NCBI RefSeq assembly: GCF_900091495.1
Contig: NZ_LT607413.1
Coordinates: 1,302,001 to 1,366,000, forward strand
Direction of reading: 5' to 3'
DNA length: 64,000 nt
DNA from: Micromonospora echinospora
GTDB taxonomy: Bacteria > Actinomycetota > Actinomycetes > Mycobacteriales > Micromonosporaceae
The translations under genes were made by a program, and so were the position numbers. Below the pieces are notes generated by a model, which was given only the letters and a program-made list of their open reading frames with translations, was not told where the DNA came from and did not search any database. Shown here piece by piece: positions 55,235-63,809 of this stretch. Position 1 is the stretch's first letter. Each line of letters begins with the position of its first letter.

Positions 55235-56487
55235 TACTTGATCTGCTCGGAGATCGTCTTACCGGCGGCGGTGATGGTCTTCGCCGGGTCGGCGCCACCG
55301 ATGATGGCGGCCTCGGCCTTGCCGAACGGGTCCCAGATCGCGGCCATGGCCGGGATCGCCGGGAGCGGCTGGCCGTTCTTGCCGGCCTCCTGGAACTTGG
55401 CCAGGTCCGGGTCGCTGCCCTTGACCTGGTCGAGAGCGGCGGTCAGCGCCGGCGGGCGTGGCTCGGCGTTGTAGAGCGCCACGGCCAGGTCGGCGGTGGT
55501 GACGTGGTTCGCGACGAACTCCTGGGCCAGGGCCTTGTTCTTGCCCTTGGCGGCGACGTAGAACGCCTGGACACCGACGAACGGCTGGGCCTCCTTGCCA
55601 CCGGCGAAGCCGGGGACCGGGGAGATGTCGTACTTGATGCCGGCCTTCTTGGCGTCGGTGATGGCCCACGGCCCGGAGACCAGGAAGGCGCACTTCTTGC
55701 CGGTGAAGGTGGCGATGGAGTTCTCGCCGGTGATCGAGCGCTTGAGCGCGCCCTCGCCCTTCTCGCCCAGCTTGGCGATCTTCTGGAACGCCGCGATCGA
55801 CTCCGGCTTGCCGACGCCCAGGTCCTTGGGGTCGTAGTCGCCGTTGGCCGCGGTGCCGAAGAGGTAGCCGCCGGCCGAGGTGTACAGCGGGTAGATGTGG
55901 TACGCGTCGCCGTTCTGGCCGGACTGGAGGCAGAGGATCTCGCTGGCCTTCTTCTCGGCCTTGAGCTTCTTGCCGGCGGCCACGAGGTCCTCGATGGTCT
56001 TCGGCGCCTCGGGGGCCAGCTCGGTGTTGCGGATCAGCGCCAGGTTCTCCATCGCGTACGGGACGCCGTAGAGCTGGCCGTTGAAGGTGACCGCCTTGAC
56101 GGCGGTCTCGTTGAAGGCGCTCTTCTGCTCGGCGGCGAGCTGCACCGGCTCGATGGCGCCGTTCTGCACCATGTTGCCGATCCAGTCGTGTGCGCCGACC
56201 ACGACGTCCGGGCCGCTGCTCTGCTGGGCGGCGGTCACGAAGTTGGTCTGGAGGTCCTTGGAGACGGCCTCGACCTTGACGGTGACGCCGTTCTCCTGGC
56301 CGAACTTCTCGGCGAAGGGCTGGAGGGCGGCGGCCCGCTTGTCGTCGGCCCAGATCACCAGTTCGCCGCCGGAGGCCTTGGCGGACTCCTTGGCGGCCGG
56401 TTCGTCGTTGTCGTCGCTGCCGCCGCAGCCGGACGCGGCGAGCGCCAGGGCGACGGCGGCGACCACACCCGCGGTACGGATGCGCAT
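55234..56487 (-). CDS. malE: Maltose/maltodextrin-binding lipoprotein
   Basis: This 417-residue binding protein has signal peptide MRIRTAGVVAAVALALAASG then Cys21 as lipidation site. The mature part has the MalE pattern ELVIWADDKRAAAL, VVVGAHDWIGNMVQNG, YGVPYAMENLALIRN and FAGGKEAQPFVGVQAF. ATG 56485-56487 is selected because AGGAG lies 6 bases before it; the upstream ATG at 56505 has none. It heads the malEFG operon and is divergent from the MalR-type regulator. Confidence 0.94.
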   Translation of the reverse strand: MRIRTAGVVAAVALALAASGCGGSDDNDEPAAKESAKASGGELVIWADDKRAAALQPFAEKFGQENGVTVKVEAVSKDLQTNFVTAAQQSSGPDVVVGAHDWIGNMVQNGAIEPVQLAAEQKSAFNETAVKAVTFNGQLYGVPYAMENLALIRNTELAPEAPKTIEDLVAAGKKLKAEKKASEILCLQSGQNGDAYHIYPLYTSAGGYLFGTAANGDYDPKDLGVGKPESIAAFQKIAKLGEKGEGALKRSITGENSIATFTGKKCAFLVSGPWAITDAKKAGIKYDISPVPGFAGGKEAQPFVGVQAFYVAAKGKNKALAQEFVANHVTTADLAVALYNAEPRPPALTAALDQVKGSDPDLAKFQEAGKNGQPLPAIPAMAAIWDPFGKAEAAIIGGADPAKTITAAGKTISEQIK

Positions 56488-56612
56488 CGGTACTCCTGTC
56501 GTCATGGCAGGCCCGCCCGGGGGAAGGGCGGCCCGCCAGGGTAAACATCGGTAGAATTTCGTGCCAACCGGCGCAGTGCCGCGCCGCTGCTCTCGCGTGT
56601 TGCGGGGACGTT

Positions 56613-56667
56613 AGCAAGAGGTTGCAGATAATGGAAGGGCTTGCAGAAGTGTTCGCAAGAAGTTGCG
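56613..56667. promoter_or_regulatory. MalR/LacI operator cluster between malE and the regulator
   Basis: AGCAAGAGGTTGCAG (56613-56627) and CGCAAGAAGTTGCG (56654-56667) share the dyad GCAA-N4-TTGC, and CTTGCAG (56640-56646) is a further half-site. CTTGCAG repeats are the known binding motif of MalR in Streptomyces. The second dyad overlaps the presumed regulator promoter. Confidence 0.7.
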
Positions 56668-56674
56668 GTTGAGC

Positions 56675-56687
56675 TAGAGTGCGGCCC
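56675..56687 (+). promoter_or_regulatory. Leaderless promoter of the LacI-family gene
   Basis: TAGAGT (56675-56680) lies 7 bases before ATG 56688 and just after the operator dyad, so the transcript should be leaderless and autorepressed. This favours ATG 56688 over GTG 56679. Confidence 0.5.
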
Positions 56688-57773
56688 ATGCGCGCTCGAC
56701 TGTCCGACATCGCCCAACAGGCCGAAGTCAGCGAGGCCACGGTGTCGCGGGTGCTCAACGACCGCCCCGGCGTGGCCCCCGAGACCCGGCAGGCCGTGCT
56801 GACCGCCCTCGACGTGCTCGGTTACGAGCGTCCCGCCCGGCTGCGCAAGCGCAGCGCCGGACTGGTCGGCCTGGTCGTGCCCGAGCTGGACAACCCCATC
56901 TTCCCCGCCTTCGCGCAGACCATCGAGTCGACGCTGGCGCAGAGCGGGTTCACCCCGGTGCTATGCACCCAGACCCCCGGCGGGGTCACCGAGGACGAGT
57001 ACGTCGAGATGCTGCTGGACCGGCAGGTCTCCGGGATCGTCTTCGTCTCCGGCCTGCACGCCGACACGGCCGCCAACCACGACCGGTACCGCGCCCTGAT
57101 CGGTCGCCCGCTGCCGATCGTGATGATCAACGGGTGGGCGCCCGGCATCGCGGCGCCCTTCGTCTCCTGCGACGACCGGGAGGCCACCGAGTTGGCCGTG
57201 GCCCACCTGGTCGCCCTCGGACACCGGCGGATCGGCCTGATCACCGGCCCGGACCGGTTCGTGCCCGTGCAGCGCCGGGTCGCCGGCTACAAGGCCGCCA
57301 TGCGGCGTCTGGTCGAACTGGACGACACCGAGCTGGAGCCGCTGGCCGAGCTCTCCCTCTTCGGTGTGGAGGGCGGCGAGGCCGCCGCCAGCCGGCTGCT
57401 CGACCGGGGCGTGACCGGCATCGTCTGCGGCTCCGACCTGATGGCGCTGGGCGCGATCCGGGCCGCCCGGCAGCGCGGGCTCTCCGTCCCGGCGGACCTC
57501 TCCGTGGTCGGGTACGACGACTCTCCCCTGATGGCCTTCACCGACCCGCCGTTGACCACGATGCGGCAGCCGGTGGTGGCGATGTCGGTGGCCGCCGTCC
57601 GGGCCCTGGTCGACGAGATCAACGGGCATGGCGCCCCGCACTCGGAGTACCTTTTCCGCCCGGAACTCGTGGTCCGGGGCTCCACCGCGGTCGCCCCGGC
57701 CGACGCGACCCGGCCCGGGCCGCCCCCGACCCGGCAGCGTCCGGTGCCGCCGGCGCTGGCCGTACCGGCCTGA
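56688..57773 (+). CDS. LacI-family repressor (MalR-like)
   Basis: This 361-residue regulator has an N-terminal helix-turn-helix (LSDIAQQAEVSEATVSRVLN) and a periplasmic-binding-protein-like effector domain (GLVVPELDNPIFPAFAQ onward). The C-terminal tail is Pro-rich. It lies between malEFG (divergent) and an alpha-glucosidase gene, with GCAA/TTGC dyads on both sides, so it most likely represses maltose uptake and hydrolysis in the absence of maltose or maltodextrin. The effector is inferred. Confidence 0.9.
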   Translation: MRARLSDIAQQAEVSEATVSRVLNDRPGVAPETRQAVLTALDVLGYERPARLRKRSAGLVGLVVPELDNPIFPAFAQTIESTLAQSGFTPVLCTQTPGGVTEDEYVEMLLDRQVSGIVFVSGLHADTAANHDRYRALIGRPLPIVMINGWAPGIAAPFVSCDDREATELAVAHLVALGHRRIGLITGPDRFVPVQRRVAGYKAAMRRLVELDDTELEPLAELSLFGVEGGEAAASRLLDRGVTGIVCGSDLMALGAIRAARQRGLSVPADLSVVGYDDSPLMAFTDPPLTTMRQPVVAMSVAAVRALVDEINGHGAPHSEYLFRPELVVRGSTAVAPADATRPGPPPTRQRPVPPALAVPA

Positions 57774-57829
57774 GAAGGGACCGGCCGGGGCCGGCGCGCG
57801 CCAGCGGATGACGGCAACCCGCGACATTT

Positions 57830-57858
57830 CTTGCGCAAGTCCTGCTTGACTCTTGCAG
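57830..57858. promoter_or_regulatory. MalR/LacI-type sites before the alpha-glucosidase gene
   Basis: CTTGCGCAAG (57830-57839) is a perfect palindrome and CTTGCAG (57852-57858) a half-site. Both match the motif cluster upstream of malE, so the glucosidase gene is probably in the same regulon. Confidence 0.65.
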
Positions 57859-57949
57859 CGCCGGGCCGGCATTCTGCACCCACAACCGCGCCCGCACCGA
57901 CTCCGTGCGGTGCGTCACCGTCCCGCGCCACAGAACGGGGTACGCCACC

Positions 57950-59593
57950 GTGACCGCCACCCACCCGACGCCGTCCGCCACCGACCTCGACTGGTGGCGC
58001 TCCGCGGTCGTCTACCAGGTCTACGTCCGCAGTTTCGCCGACTCCAACGCCGACGGCGTGGGCGATCTCCAGGGCATCCGGGAACGCCTGCCCTACCTGC
58101 GGGACCTGGGCGTGGACGCGCTCTGGCTGACCCCCTTCTACACCTCCCCGATGGTCGACGGCGGCTACGACGTGGCCGACTACCGCGACGTCGACCCGAT
58201 GTTCGGCAACCTGACCGACTTCGACAACATGATCGCCGACGCGCACGCCCTCGGCCTGCGGATCATCGTGGACCTGGTGCCGAACCACACCTCCGACGCG
58301 CACGCCTGGTTCCAGGCCGCCCTCGCCGCCGGCCCCGGCTCCCCGGAGCGGGAGCGGTACCTCTTCGCCGACGGCCGCGGCGCGACCGGCGAGGAGCCCC
58401 CCAACGACTGGGAGAGCATCTTCGGGGGGCCGGCCTGGACCCGGGTCGCCGACGGCCAGTGGTACCTCCACCTGTTCGACCCGGCCCAGCCCGACCTGAA
58501 CTGGCGGCACCCCGAGGTCCGCGCCGAGTTCGAGGACATCCTGCGGTTCTGGCTCGACCGGGGCGTGGACGGATTCCGGATCGACGTGGCCCACGGCATG
58601 ATCAAGGAGGAGGGCCTGCCGGACGTCGGGTTCAGCACCATGACCACCGGCCAGCGGCAGGTGGAGCTGCTCGGCAAGGGCCGGCTCCCCTACTTCGACC
58701 AGGACGAGGTACACGACATCTACCGGTCCTGGCGACCGATCCTGGACAGCTACCCGGGCGGCCGGATGGCGGTGGCCGAGGCGTGGGCGGAGACCCCGCA
58801 GCGGCTCGCCCGCTACATCGGCCCGGACGAGCTGCACCAGGCCTTCAGCTTCGACTTCCTCGACGCGACCTGGTCGGCCGACTCGTTCCGCAAGGTCATC
58901 GACACCGCCCTGGCCGAGTCGACCATCGTCGGCGCGCCCACCACCTGGGTGCTCTCCAACCACGACAAGAAGCGGCACGTCACCCGCTACGGCGACGGCG
59001 AGGTCGGCCTGCGCCGGGCCCGCGCCGCCACCCTGCTGATGCTCGCCCTGCCCGGCTGCGCGTACATCTACCAGGGCGAGGAACTGGGCCTGCCGGAGGT
59101 GCTCGACCTCCCGGACGAGCTGCGACAGGACCCGTCGTTCCTGCGCACCGGGGAGAGCCGGGACGGCTGCCGGGTGCCGATCCCGTGGAGCGGTCAGCTC
59201 GCCCCGTACGGCTTCGGCCCGGCCGGCAGCGAGCTGAGCTGGCTGCCGGCCCCCGCCACCTGGGCCGCCCTCTCGGTCGCCGCCCAGACCGGGGTGCCCG
59301 GATCGACCCTGGAGCTGTACCGCACCGCGCTGCGGATCCGGCGTGACCACCCGGCGCTGGCCCTCGGCGACGGCGGGATCACCTGGCGGGAGACCGACCC
59401 CGGTGTGCTGGCGTTCAGCCGCTCGGCCGGCGACGTCGAGCTGACCTGCGTGGTCAACCTCAGCGGCGCCCCGGCGCGGATCAGCGGGTACGGCACCCCG
59501 ATGGTCGCCAGCGCGCCGCTCGCCGAGGAGGGTGACGGGCATCTCCTGCCGATCGACGCCGCAGTGTGGTTCGAGCGGCCTCTGGTCGGGTAG
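57950..59593 (+). CDS. GH13 alpha-glucosidase
   Basis: This 547-residue cytoplasmic GH13 enzyme of the oligo-1,6-glucosidase/alpha-glucosidase group has VVYQVYVRSFADSNADG (QPDLN-type neighbour AQPDLNW), IIVDLVPNHTSD, nucleophile GFRIDVAHG, acid/base AVAEAW and LSNHDK. The motif QPDLNW is typical of enzymes acting on alpha-1,4 bonds. GTG 57950 (VTATHPTPSATDLDWWR) gives the usual start, although an upstream GTG at 57905 is possible. It would release glucose from imported maltodextrin. Confidence 0.92.
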   Translation: MTATHPTPSATDLDWWRSAVVYQVYVRSFADSNADGVGDLQGIRERLPYLRDLGVDALWLTPFYTSPMVDGGYDVADYRDVDPMFGNLTDFDNMIADAHALGLRIIVDLVPNHTSDAHAWFQAALAAGPGSPERERYLFADGRGATGEEPPNDWESIFGGPAWTRVADGQWYLHLFDPAQPDLNWRHPEVRAEFEDILRFWLDRGVDGFRIDVAHGMIKEEGLPDVGFSTMTTGQRQVELLGKGRLPYFDQDEVHDIYRSWRPILDSYPGGRMAVAEAWAETPQRLARYIGPDELHQAFSFDFLDATWSADSFRKVIDTALAESTIVGAPTTWVLSNHDKKRHVTRYGDGEVGLRRARAATLLMLALPGCAYIYQGEELGLPEVLDLPDELRQDPSFLRTGESRDGCRVPIPWSGQLAPYGFGPAGSELSWLPAPATWAALSVAAQTGVPGSTLELYRTALRIRRDHPALALGDGGITWRETDPGVLAFSRSAGDVELTCVVNLSGAPARISGYGTPMVASAPLAEEGDGHLLPIDAAVWFERPLVG

Positions 59594-59674
59594 ACCTGAC
59601 TCACCTGGTCGTTCGCCGTGCTCCGCGCCGGCGGGCGACTGGGGCTGACGACCCCTTGTGGTGGGGGGTGAGGG

Positions 59675-59712
59675 CACCGGCGCCCCGGGGAGCGTTCCCC
59701 GGGGCGCCGGTG
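59675..59712. terminator. Bidirectional terminator
   Basis: Perfect 16-base arms (59675-59690 and 59697-59712) with loop AGCGTT lie between the convergent alpha-glucosidase and acidic protein genes. Confidence 0.85.
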
Positions 59713-59738
59713 TTCGTCCGGGCCCCGCTCGGGGCGGG

Positions 59739-60182
59739 TCAGTCCTCCGGGCCGGTCAGCCGGGCGGCGATCCGCCGGAACCCGGCCCGCAACTGCTCCT
59801 CGGTCGGCGGGGTGCGCGGCTCGCCGTGCGGCTCCCGGGCCGCCGCCTCCTCCAGCTCCTCGTCGATGGTGTCCTCGAAGTCGCCGTACAGGTCCGCCTC
59901 CTCGACCTCGGCGGTCTCGTCCTCGGCGGCGATCCGCGCCGAGGTGATCTCGCCCCGGATCTCGTCGGCGGAGACCGCCGGCAACAGCGGCTCGACCACC
60001 GCCATCAACTGCTCGTCGGCCACCACCGACTCGGCCAGGGCCAGCGCGTGCGGGCGCTCGTACGGCCCGCAGACCACCGGTTCCCACTCCTCGGCGTCGC
60101 CCAGCGGGCCGAACGTGATGATCCACGGCAGGCTGAGCATCGGCGAGTCGTCCGGCAGGTCCAACGTCACGAGTGCGCCCAC
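59739..60182 (-). CDS. Small acidic protein of unknown function
   Basis: This 147-residue soluble protein is not one I recognise. The first half looks folded (VTLDLPDDSPMLSLPWIITFGP) and the second half is very acidic (EVEEADLYGDFEDTIDEELEE) with a short basic end. GTG 60180-60182 is chosen because it gives the hydrophobic start VGALVTLDL; the open frame extends 15 codons further. It follows the YihY gene by 62 bases on the same strand. Confidence 0.65.
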   Translation of the reverse strand: MGALVTLDLPDDSPMLSLPWIITFGPLGDAEEWEPVVCGPYERPHALALAESVVADEQLMAVVEPLLPAVSADEIRGEITSARIAAEDETAEVEEADLYGDFEDTIDEELEEAAAREPHGEPRTPPTEEQLRAGFRRIAARLTGPED

Positions 60183-60244
60183 GCGCCCATCATGGTCCCC
60201 CGTGGCGGGATGGCGAGCCGGATTCACGCTAATTCCCGGGTACG

Positions 60245-61180
60245 TCAGCCGGTCGCGGGGGCGGGACGCTCCGGGGGATCCGGTGCCGGGTCGCCGACCG
60301 GGGCGACCGGACGGGCGCCGTCCGCCATGTCGAGCACCTGCCCGGTCCGGCTGGTCGCGGCGAGCGCCGCGCCGAAGAGCACCAACTGGTTGAGCAGGTA
60401 GAGGTAGAGCAGCAGCCCGACCGCGCCGGCCACCACCGTGTAGGCCGGGTTCCGCTCGGTCCGGACCACGTAGTAGCGGCCGACCGTGTTGAGCAGGGTG
60501 ATGCCGACGGCGACCACCAGGACCACCGGCCGCAGCCGACGGCGACTTATCCGCAGCCGGGGCACCAGCACCAGGAAGGCACTGGCCAGCACCAGGTTGA
60601 TCAGGACGCTGAGCAGCGCGCTCACCGTGGTCAGCCCCACCGAGCCGGTGCTGCGCAGCAGGAAGCGCAGCAGGGACTCCAGCGCGTCGACGGCGGCCAC
60701 GGACACCCCGAGCAGCACGAAGAGCGCGACCAGGATGCCGAGGTCCACCAGACGGCGGACCACCAGGTTGCCCGGCTGCTCGTTGAGGCCGTAGATCAGC
60801 CGCTGCGAGGAACGGATCGCCTCGACCCAGCCGATGCCGGTGAGGGCCAGGAGGACCAGACCGATCACGCCGACCCGGCCGCTGCTGTCGGCGATCTGCA
60901 CCGGGTCGAGGAAGGGCAGGTTCTCCCGGAGGAAGCCGGCCGCCGCCTCACTGACCTCGTCGTTGTCCTCGACGACCGCGCCGAAGACCGCGTACCCGAT
61001 CAGGGCGAGAGCGAAGGCCGCGAAGAACCCGTAGTAGGCGATGGCCGCGGCGAGCCGTCCGGCGAGCACGTCGTTGTAGCGCACCCCGGCCCGCCAGACG
61101 TGGTCGAACAGCCGGGACCGTCGGCGCGCCGACGTGATCCGCCGGTTGGCCCCGGCCTCGATCCGCCCGAACACGTTCAC
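60245..61180 (-). CDS. YihY/BrkB-family inner membrane protein
   Basis: This 311-residue protein has six predicted helices and the family pattern DVLAGRLAAAIAYYGFFAAFAL at the first helix, a central GxxxWxxA-like stretch (GIGWVEAIRSSQRLIYGL) and the C-terminal AYTVVAGAVGLLLYLYLLNQLVLFGA core. The family was once called ribonuclease BN, which was wrong; the true function is unknown, perhaps lipid or envelope transport. The ATG lies at 61178-61180. Confidence 0.88.
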   Translation of the reverse strand: MNVFGRIEAGANRRITSARRRSRLFDHVWRAGVRYNDVLAGRLAAAIAYYGFFAAFALALIGYAVFGAVVEDNDEVSEAAAGFLRENLPFLDPVQIADSSGRVGVIGLVLLALTGIGWVEAIRSSQRLIYGLNEQPGNLVVRRLVDLGILVALFVLLGVSVAAVDALESLLRFLLRSTGSVGLTTVSALLSVLINLVLASAFLVLVPRLRISRRRLRPVVLVVAVGITLLNTVGRYYVVRTERNPAYTVVAGAVGLLLYLYLLNQLVLFGAALAATSRTGQVLDMADGARPVAPVGDPAPDPPERPAPATG

Positions 61181-61258
61181 CCGGTCATCCTCGCCGATCC
61201 ATGTCCCCGCCGCCCTCCGGTACGGCGAGCCGCGTCAATCACCCCATCCCGGGATTCG

Positions 61259-62092
61259 TCACCGCACCACTTGGTCGAGTCCAACGCAGTACGCGAGAGT
61301 GGCGTCGTCGAAGGTTTTTCCACGTGGCCATTTCGCGCCGCGCGGGTCGCTGGTTTCCGCGTCACGAACCCTCCGGATGACCTCGGTCGGACCCGCTGTG
61401 GCGAGTAGCGCGAGGGCTCCGGGCCAGTCCGCGAGCCGGAACCGGTCGACGAGTCGGCTGGCTCCGTCACTCAGCAGGGTCACGGAGGCAATGCCGTGGG
61501 TGGGCAGGTCCCCGGTCAGCGCCTGGGCAGCGGCTCGTGGGTCGTCGGCGGCGACCCAGAATCCGCCGGGCTGGTTCCGATGGCCGCGCATGGCCTCGAT
61601 GTACTCCCGGCGGGCCTGGTGGTGTTCTGGGGTGTCGTTGACTGCGGCATCCATGGCGGCCCGGTAGCGGCGACCAATTTCCGCCTCGCGGTCGTCGGTC
61701 ATAACGAGGGGCTTGCCCTCGTCCCGCTCGACAACGAGAACGGAGTCGGCGAGAACCAGGTAGTCGGCACGGTCGCCGATGACCCGGAAGATGACGACGG
61801 TTGCGGACGGGCTGCTCGGATCATGAACGTCACAGGTGTGCCGGTGGCTGTCAGTCACCTGGGTGATGGCATCGGCCAGGAGAGCGGTGAGGTCGTGGTC
61901 GTCGGCGGCCAACCGGGAGAGCAACGCGCCACCGAGACGGCGGGTGTACCAGGCGACGCCGTGCGAACAGGTCGACGTCGTGCCCGACGCGCCCGCGCCG
62001 TCGAGCAGCACGACGGCGTTCGGGACCGCGCCGGCGAAGTCTTCGTTGGGCTCGCCGCGCTGGGCAGGACTGGTCGCCATGGTGACCTGCAT
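61259..62092 (-). CDS. PP2C-like serine/threonine phosphatase domain protein
   Basis: This 277-residue protein shows PP2C/PPM-type motifs in order: NEDF (about 17-20), LLDGAGASG (metal Asp region), SATVVIFRV, LVLADS in place of VGDSR, and LLSDGASRLVD. The first Asp of the metal site appears retained, but the middle part with a long charged helix is unlike canonical PP2C. It starts 2 bases after the HTH gene stop, so both are one operon. It may dephosphorylate a partner or be a non-catalytic sensor. The call is by motif order and not certain. Confidence 0.7.
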   Translation of the reverse strand: MQVTMATSPAQRGEPNEDFAGAVPNAVVLLDGAGASGTTSTCSHGVAWYTRRLGGALLSRLAADDHDLTALLADAITQVTDSHRHTCDVHDPSSPSATVVIFRVIGDRADYLVLADSVLVVERDEGKPLVMTDDREAEIGRRYRAAMDAAVNDTPEHHQARREYIEAMRGHRNQPGGFWVAADDPRAAAQALTGDLPTHGIASVTLLSDGASRLVDRFRLADWPGALALLATAGPTEVIRRVRDAETSDPRGAKWPRGKTFDDATLAYCVGLDQVVR

Positions 62093-62094
62093 GC

Positions 62095-62937
62095 TCAGCC
62101 TTCCGGCAGCCGGTAGAACGGTGTGAGGATCGTGACCTCGCGGGGCTCGTTCGTTTCCGGTTCGTACTCCGTGCCGATCAGTACGGAGAAGTTGGCCGTG
62201 TCGACCTGGGCGAAGAGTTCGGTGAGTCGCGTGCAGATCAGGTGGATCACGCCGAGTGAGCCGGGCGGGTGGATACCCGTGAGGACGATCAGTGAGCCAC
62301 GTCCGTCGGGCCGTGGTAGCCGACCGAGGTAGGCGACGTCCGAGGCGACCGGTGGGTTTTGGTCCTGCCCGGACCGGTAGACAGCACCGGTCTCCCGGTC
62401 GACGAGTGTCCACGGGCCCTCGCTGACTCGCTCGAACTGCAGGACCGGGTCCTGGGCGAGGACCTGGGCGACGGGCTCGGAGATGCGGGGTCCGCAGATC
62501 ACCACCAGGTTCGGCCGGTTGAGGTCGATCGCTCCCCCGGCCGGGATGTGCTCGAACGAGGGCTCCAGTCCCAGACTCCGCGCAAGCTCGCCGAGCCGTT
62601 GTGCTGCGGCAACGTCCTCGATGGCGATGACGGGCCGGCCTCTGATCGCCTCTTCCTTCAGCGGCGTAGCGACGACCACGCGACCCGATCCGAAGAAGGC
62701 ACCCTCGGGAGCGGGACCACCATGGCGGATCTGGTGAATGCGACCCCGGGTGAGCCCCACGCGTTGCGCGATCTGGGCATACGACACGCCCGCGTCGTGC
62801 AGTTCCTGGATGACCTTCCGGCGCAGGCGGGCAAGCTCGGTCACCTCTTCCTGAGCTGCCGCCATGCGGGCCGTGGCTTCCCGCAGCAGATCGAACGGAT
62901 CGCCTATCGCAGCGATCCTGTCCACTTCGCCTGGCAT
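62095..62937 (-). CDS. HTH protein with C-terminal sensor-like domain
   Basis: Residues of about 45-72 (VSYAQIAQRVGLTRGRIHQI) form a sigma-70-region-4-like helix-turn-helix. Residues of about 80-280 form an alpha/beta domain starting VVVATPLKEEAIRGRPVIAIED, with NRPNLVVICGPRIS and a late GSLIVLTGIHPPGSLGVIHL. It looks Rossmann-like and could bind a nucleotide. I do not recognise a characterised family. Three GTCTA-N6-TAGAC sites upstream are its likely operators. It is coupled to a PP2C-like gene. Confidence 0.72.
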   Translation of the reverse strand: MPGEVDRIAAIGDPFDLLREATARMAAAQEEVTELARLRRKVIQELHDAGVSYAQIAQRVGLTRGRIHQIRHGGPAPEGAFFGSGRVVVATPLKEEAIRGRPVIAIEDVAAAQRLGELARSLGLEPSFEHIPAGGAIDLNRPNLVVICGPRISEPVAQVLAQDPVLQFERVSEGPWTLVDRETGAVYRSGQDQNPPVASDVAYLGRLPRPDGRGSLIVLTGIHPPGSLGVIHLICTRLTELFAQVDTANFSVLIGTEYEPETNEPREVTILTPFYRLPEG

Positions 62938-62964
62938 ATCGCCTCTCGCGGTCGACGTAAGAGC

Positions 62965-62980
62965 GTCTAGCCCCCTTGAC
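62965..62980. promoter_or_regulatory. Operator-like site A before the HTH gene
   Basis: GTCTAGCCCCCTTGAC is a near-palindrome of the same type as sites B and C, 28 bases upstream of the HTH gene start. Confidence 0.6.
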
Positions 62981-63005
62981 GACTCACCATACCCTTCGTA
63001 TCGTT

Positions 63006-63068
63006 GCGTCTATCCCCCTAGACATCCTCGAACAGAAACCAGCCTCGGATGTCTAGGGGGATAGACGC
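63006..63068. repeat. Perfect 22-base inverted repeat (sites B and C)
   Basis: Arms at 63006-63027 and 63047-63068 are exact reverse complements with a 19-base spacer. Each contains GTCTATCCCCCTAGAC (63008-63023, and inverted at 63051-63066), itself a dyad GTCTA-N6-TAGAC with a C-rich core. The arrangement suits paired binding of a dimeric regulator, or a cruciform or RNA hairpin. Confidence 0.8.
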
Positions 63069-63122
63069 CCTCAAGAGTCAGCTCTGCTGTCGTACTGCCG
63101 ATCGTGGCTGCGGTGGCAGGGC

Positions 63123-63163
63123 GGGGTGGCCCACCCGTACGCGGCGGGCGGGTGGGCCACCCC
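63123..63163. terminator. GC-rich hairpin upstream of the DivIVA-domain gene
   Basis: Perfect 15-base arms (63123-63137 and 63149-63163) with an 11-base loop. No gene ends just before it on either strand, so it may be an attenuator or transcription insulator. Confidence 0.55.
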
Positions 63164-63199
63164 TTCCACGTCGTTCGGTCGGGAGAGAGGCAGCGGGGT

Positions 63200-63538
63200 A
63201 TGCAGACGTTGGTGCAGCGACGGTGGCGGTCGTGCGGTGGTCGGCACCACCGGCCTGGGAGCGAGGCCAGGCCGGGTGGCGGACTGTACCGGTCGGCGGT
63301 ATGCGCGCCGCTGGGACCATGGCAGGTTCGGGGGCGGCGGTTCTCGCTGACCCACCGGTGGCGGCGCGGGCTTGACCCGGACGAGGTGCATGACTTCCTC
63401 GACCGGGTCGCCGACGACCTGGCCACCGCCTACGAGCTGCTGCACCGCAGCCAACAGGAGACCATCCGGGTCAAGGAGGCGCTACGGCGGTGGCAGTCGC
63501 AGTACGCGCCCCGGGTCAACGAACAGAGTTACCGCTGA
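63200..63538 (+). CDS. DivIVA-domain protein
   Basis: This 112-residue protein has a DivIVA/Wag31-type N-terminal pattern at about residues 50-85 (GLDPDEVHDFLDRVADDLA), followed by a coiled-coil (LHRSQQETIRVKEALRRWQ). Full DivIVA proteins are longer; this short form is common in Micromonosporaceae, often near conjugation or integrated elements. The start is uncertain. ATG 63200 has GAGAGG and GCGGGG upstream, but the first about 35 residues are Arg-rich and not conserved in character. The TGATG overlap couples it to the next gene. Confidence 0.7.
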   Translation: MQTLVQRRWRSCGGRHHRPGSEARPGGGLYRSAVCAPLGPWQVRGRRFSLTHRWRRGLDPDEVHDFLDRVADDLATAYELLHRSQQETIRVKEALRRWQSQYAPRVNEQSYR

Positions 63539-63792
63539 TGCCCGACCGCTTCGTCATCCACCTGCCGGTGATCGCCAGCGACCTGCCCGACGCGGTCCGT
63601 CTCGCCCGGGTCCTCGCCCGCTGGGCGCGAGTCCTGCCGTACACAGACCCGGGCGAGACCACCGTTTCCCACGAGGACGAGCAGGGCGTACGGCATCGGG
63701 TCTTCTGTGACGCGAGGATGCCCGACGGCCGGCGCTGCCTGCTCCGCGTCCGCCACGACGGACCCTGCACCCGCCGCCTCACCCCGCGCTGA
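63538..63792 (+). CDS. Small hypothetical protein
   Basis: This 84-residue protein has the start MPDRFVIHLPVIASDLPDAVRLARVLARWA and two Cys-containing elements (FCDARMPDGRRCLL and GPCTRR) that could form a zinc site, with Cys at about 57, 66 and 76. I do not recognise a characterised family. Its ATG overlaps the previous stop codon (TGATG), so it is cotranslated with the DivIVA-domain protein. Confidence 0.65.
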   Translation: MPDRFVIHLPVIASDLPDAVRLARVLARWARVLPYTDPGETTVSHEDEQGVRHRVFCDARMPDGRRCLLRVRHDGPCTRRLTPR

Positions 63793-63809
63793 CGGGACCG
63801 GGAGCACGC

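Noticed and set aside
63006..63068. CRISPR-like repeat array
   Set aside because: Only two inverted and one degenerate direct copy occur, with no regular spacers. An operator/inverted-repeat reading fits better.
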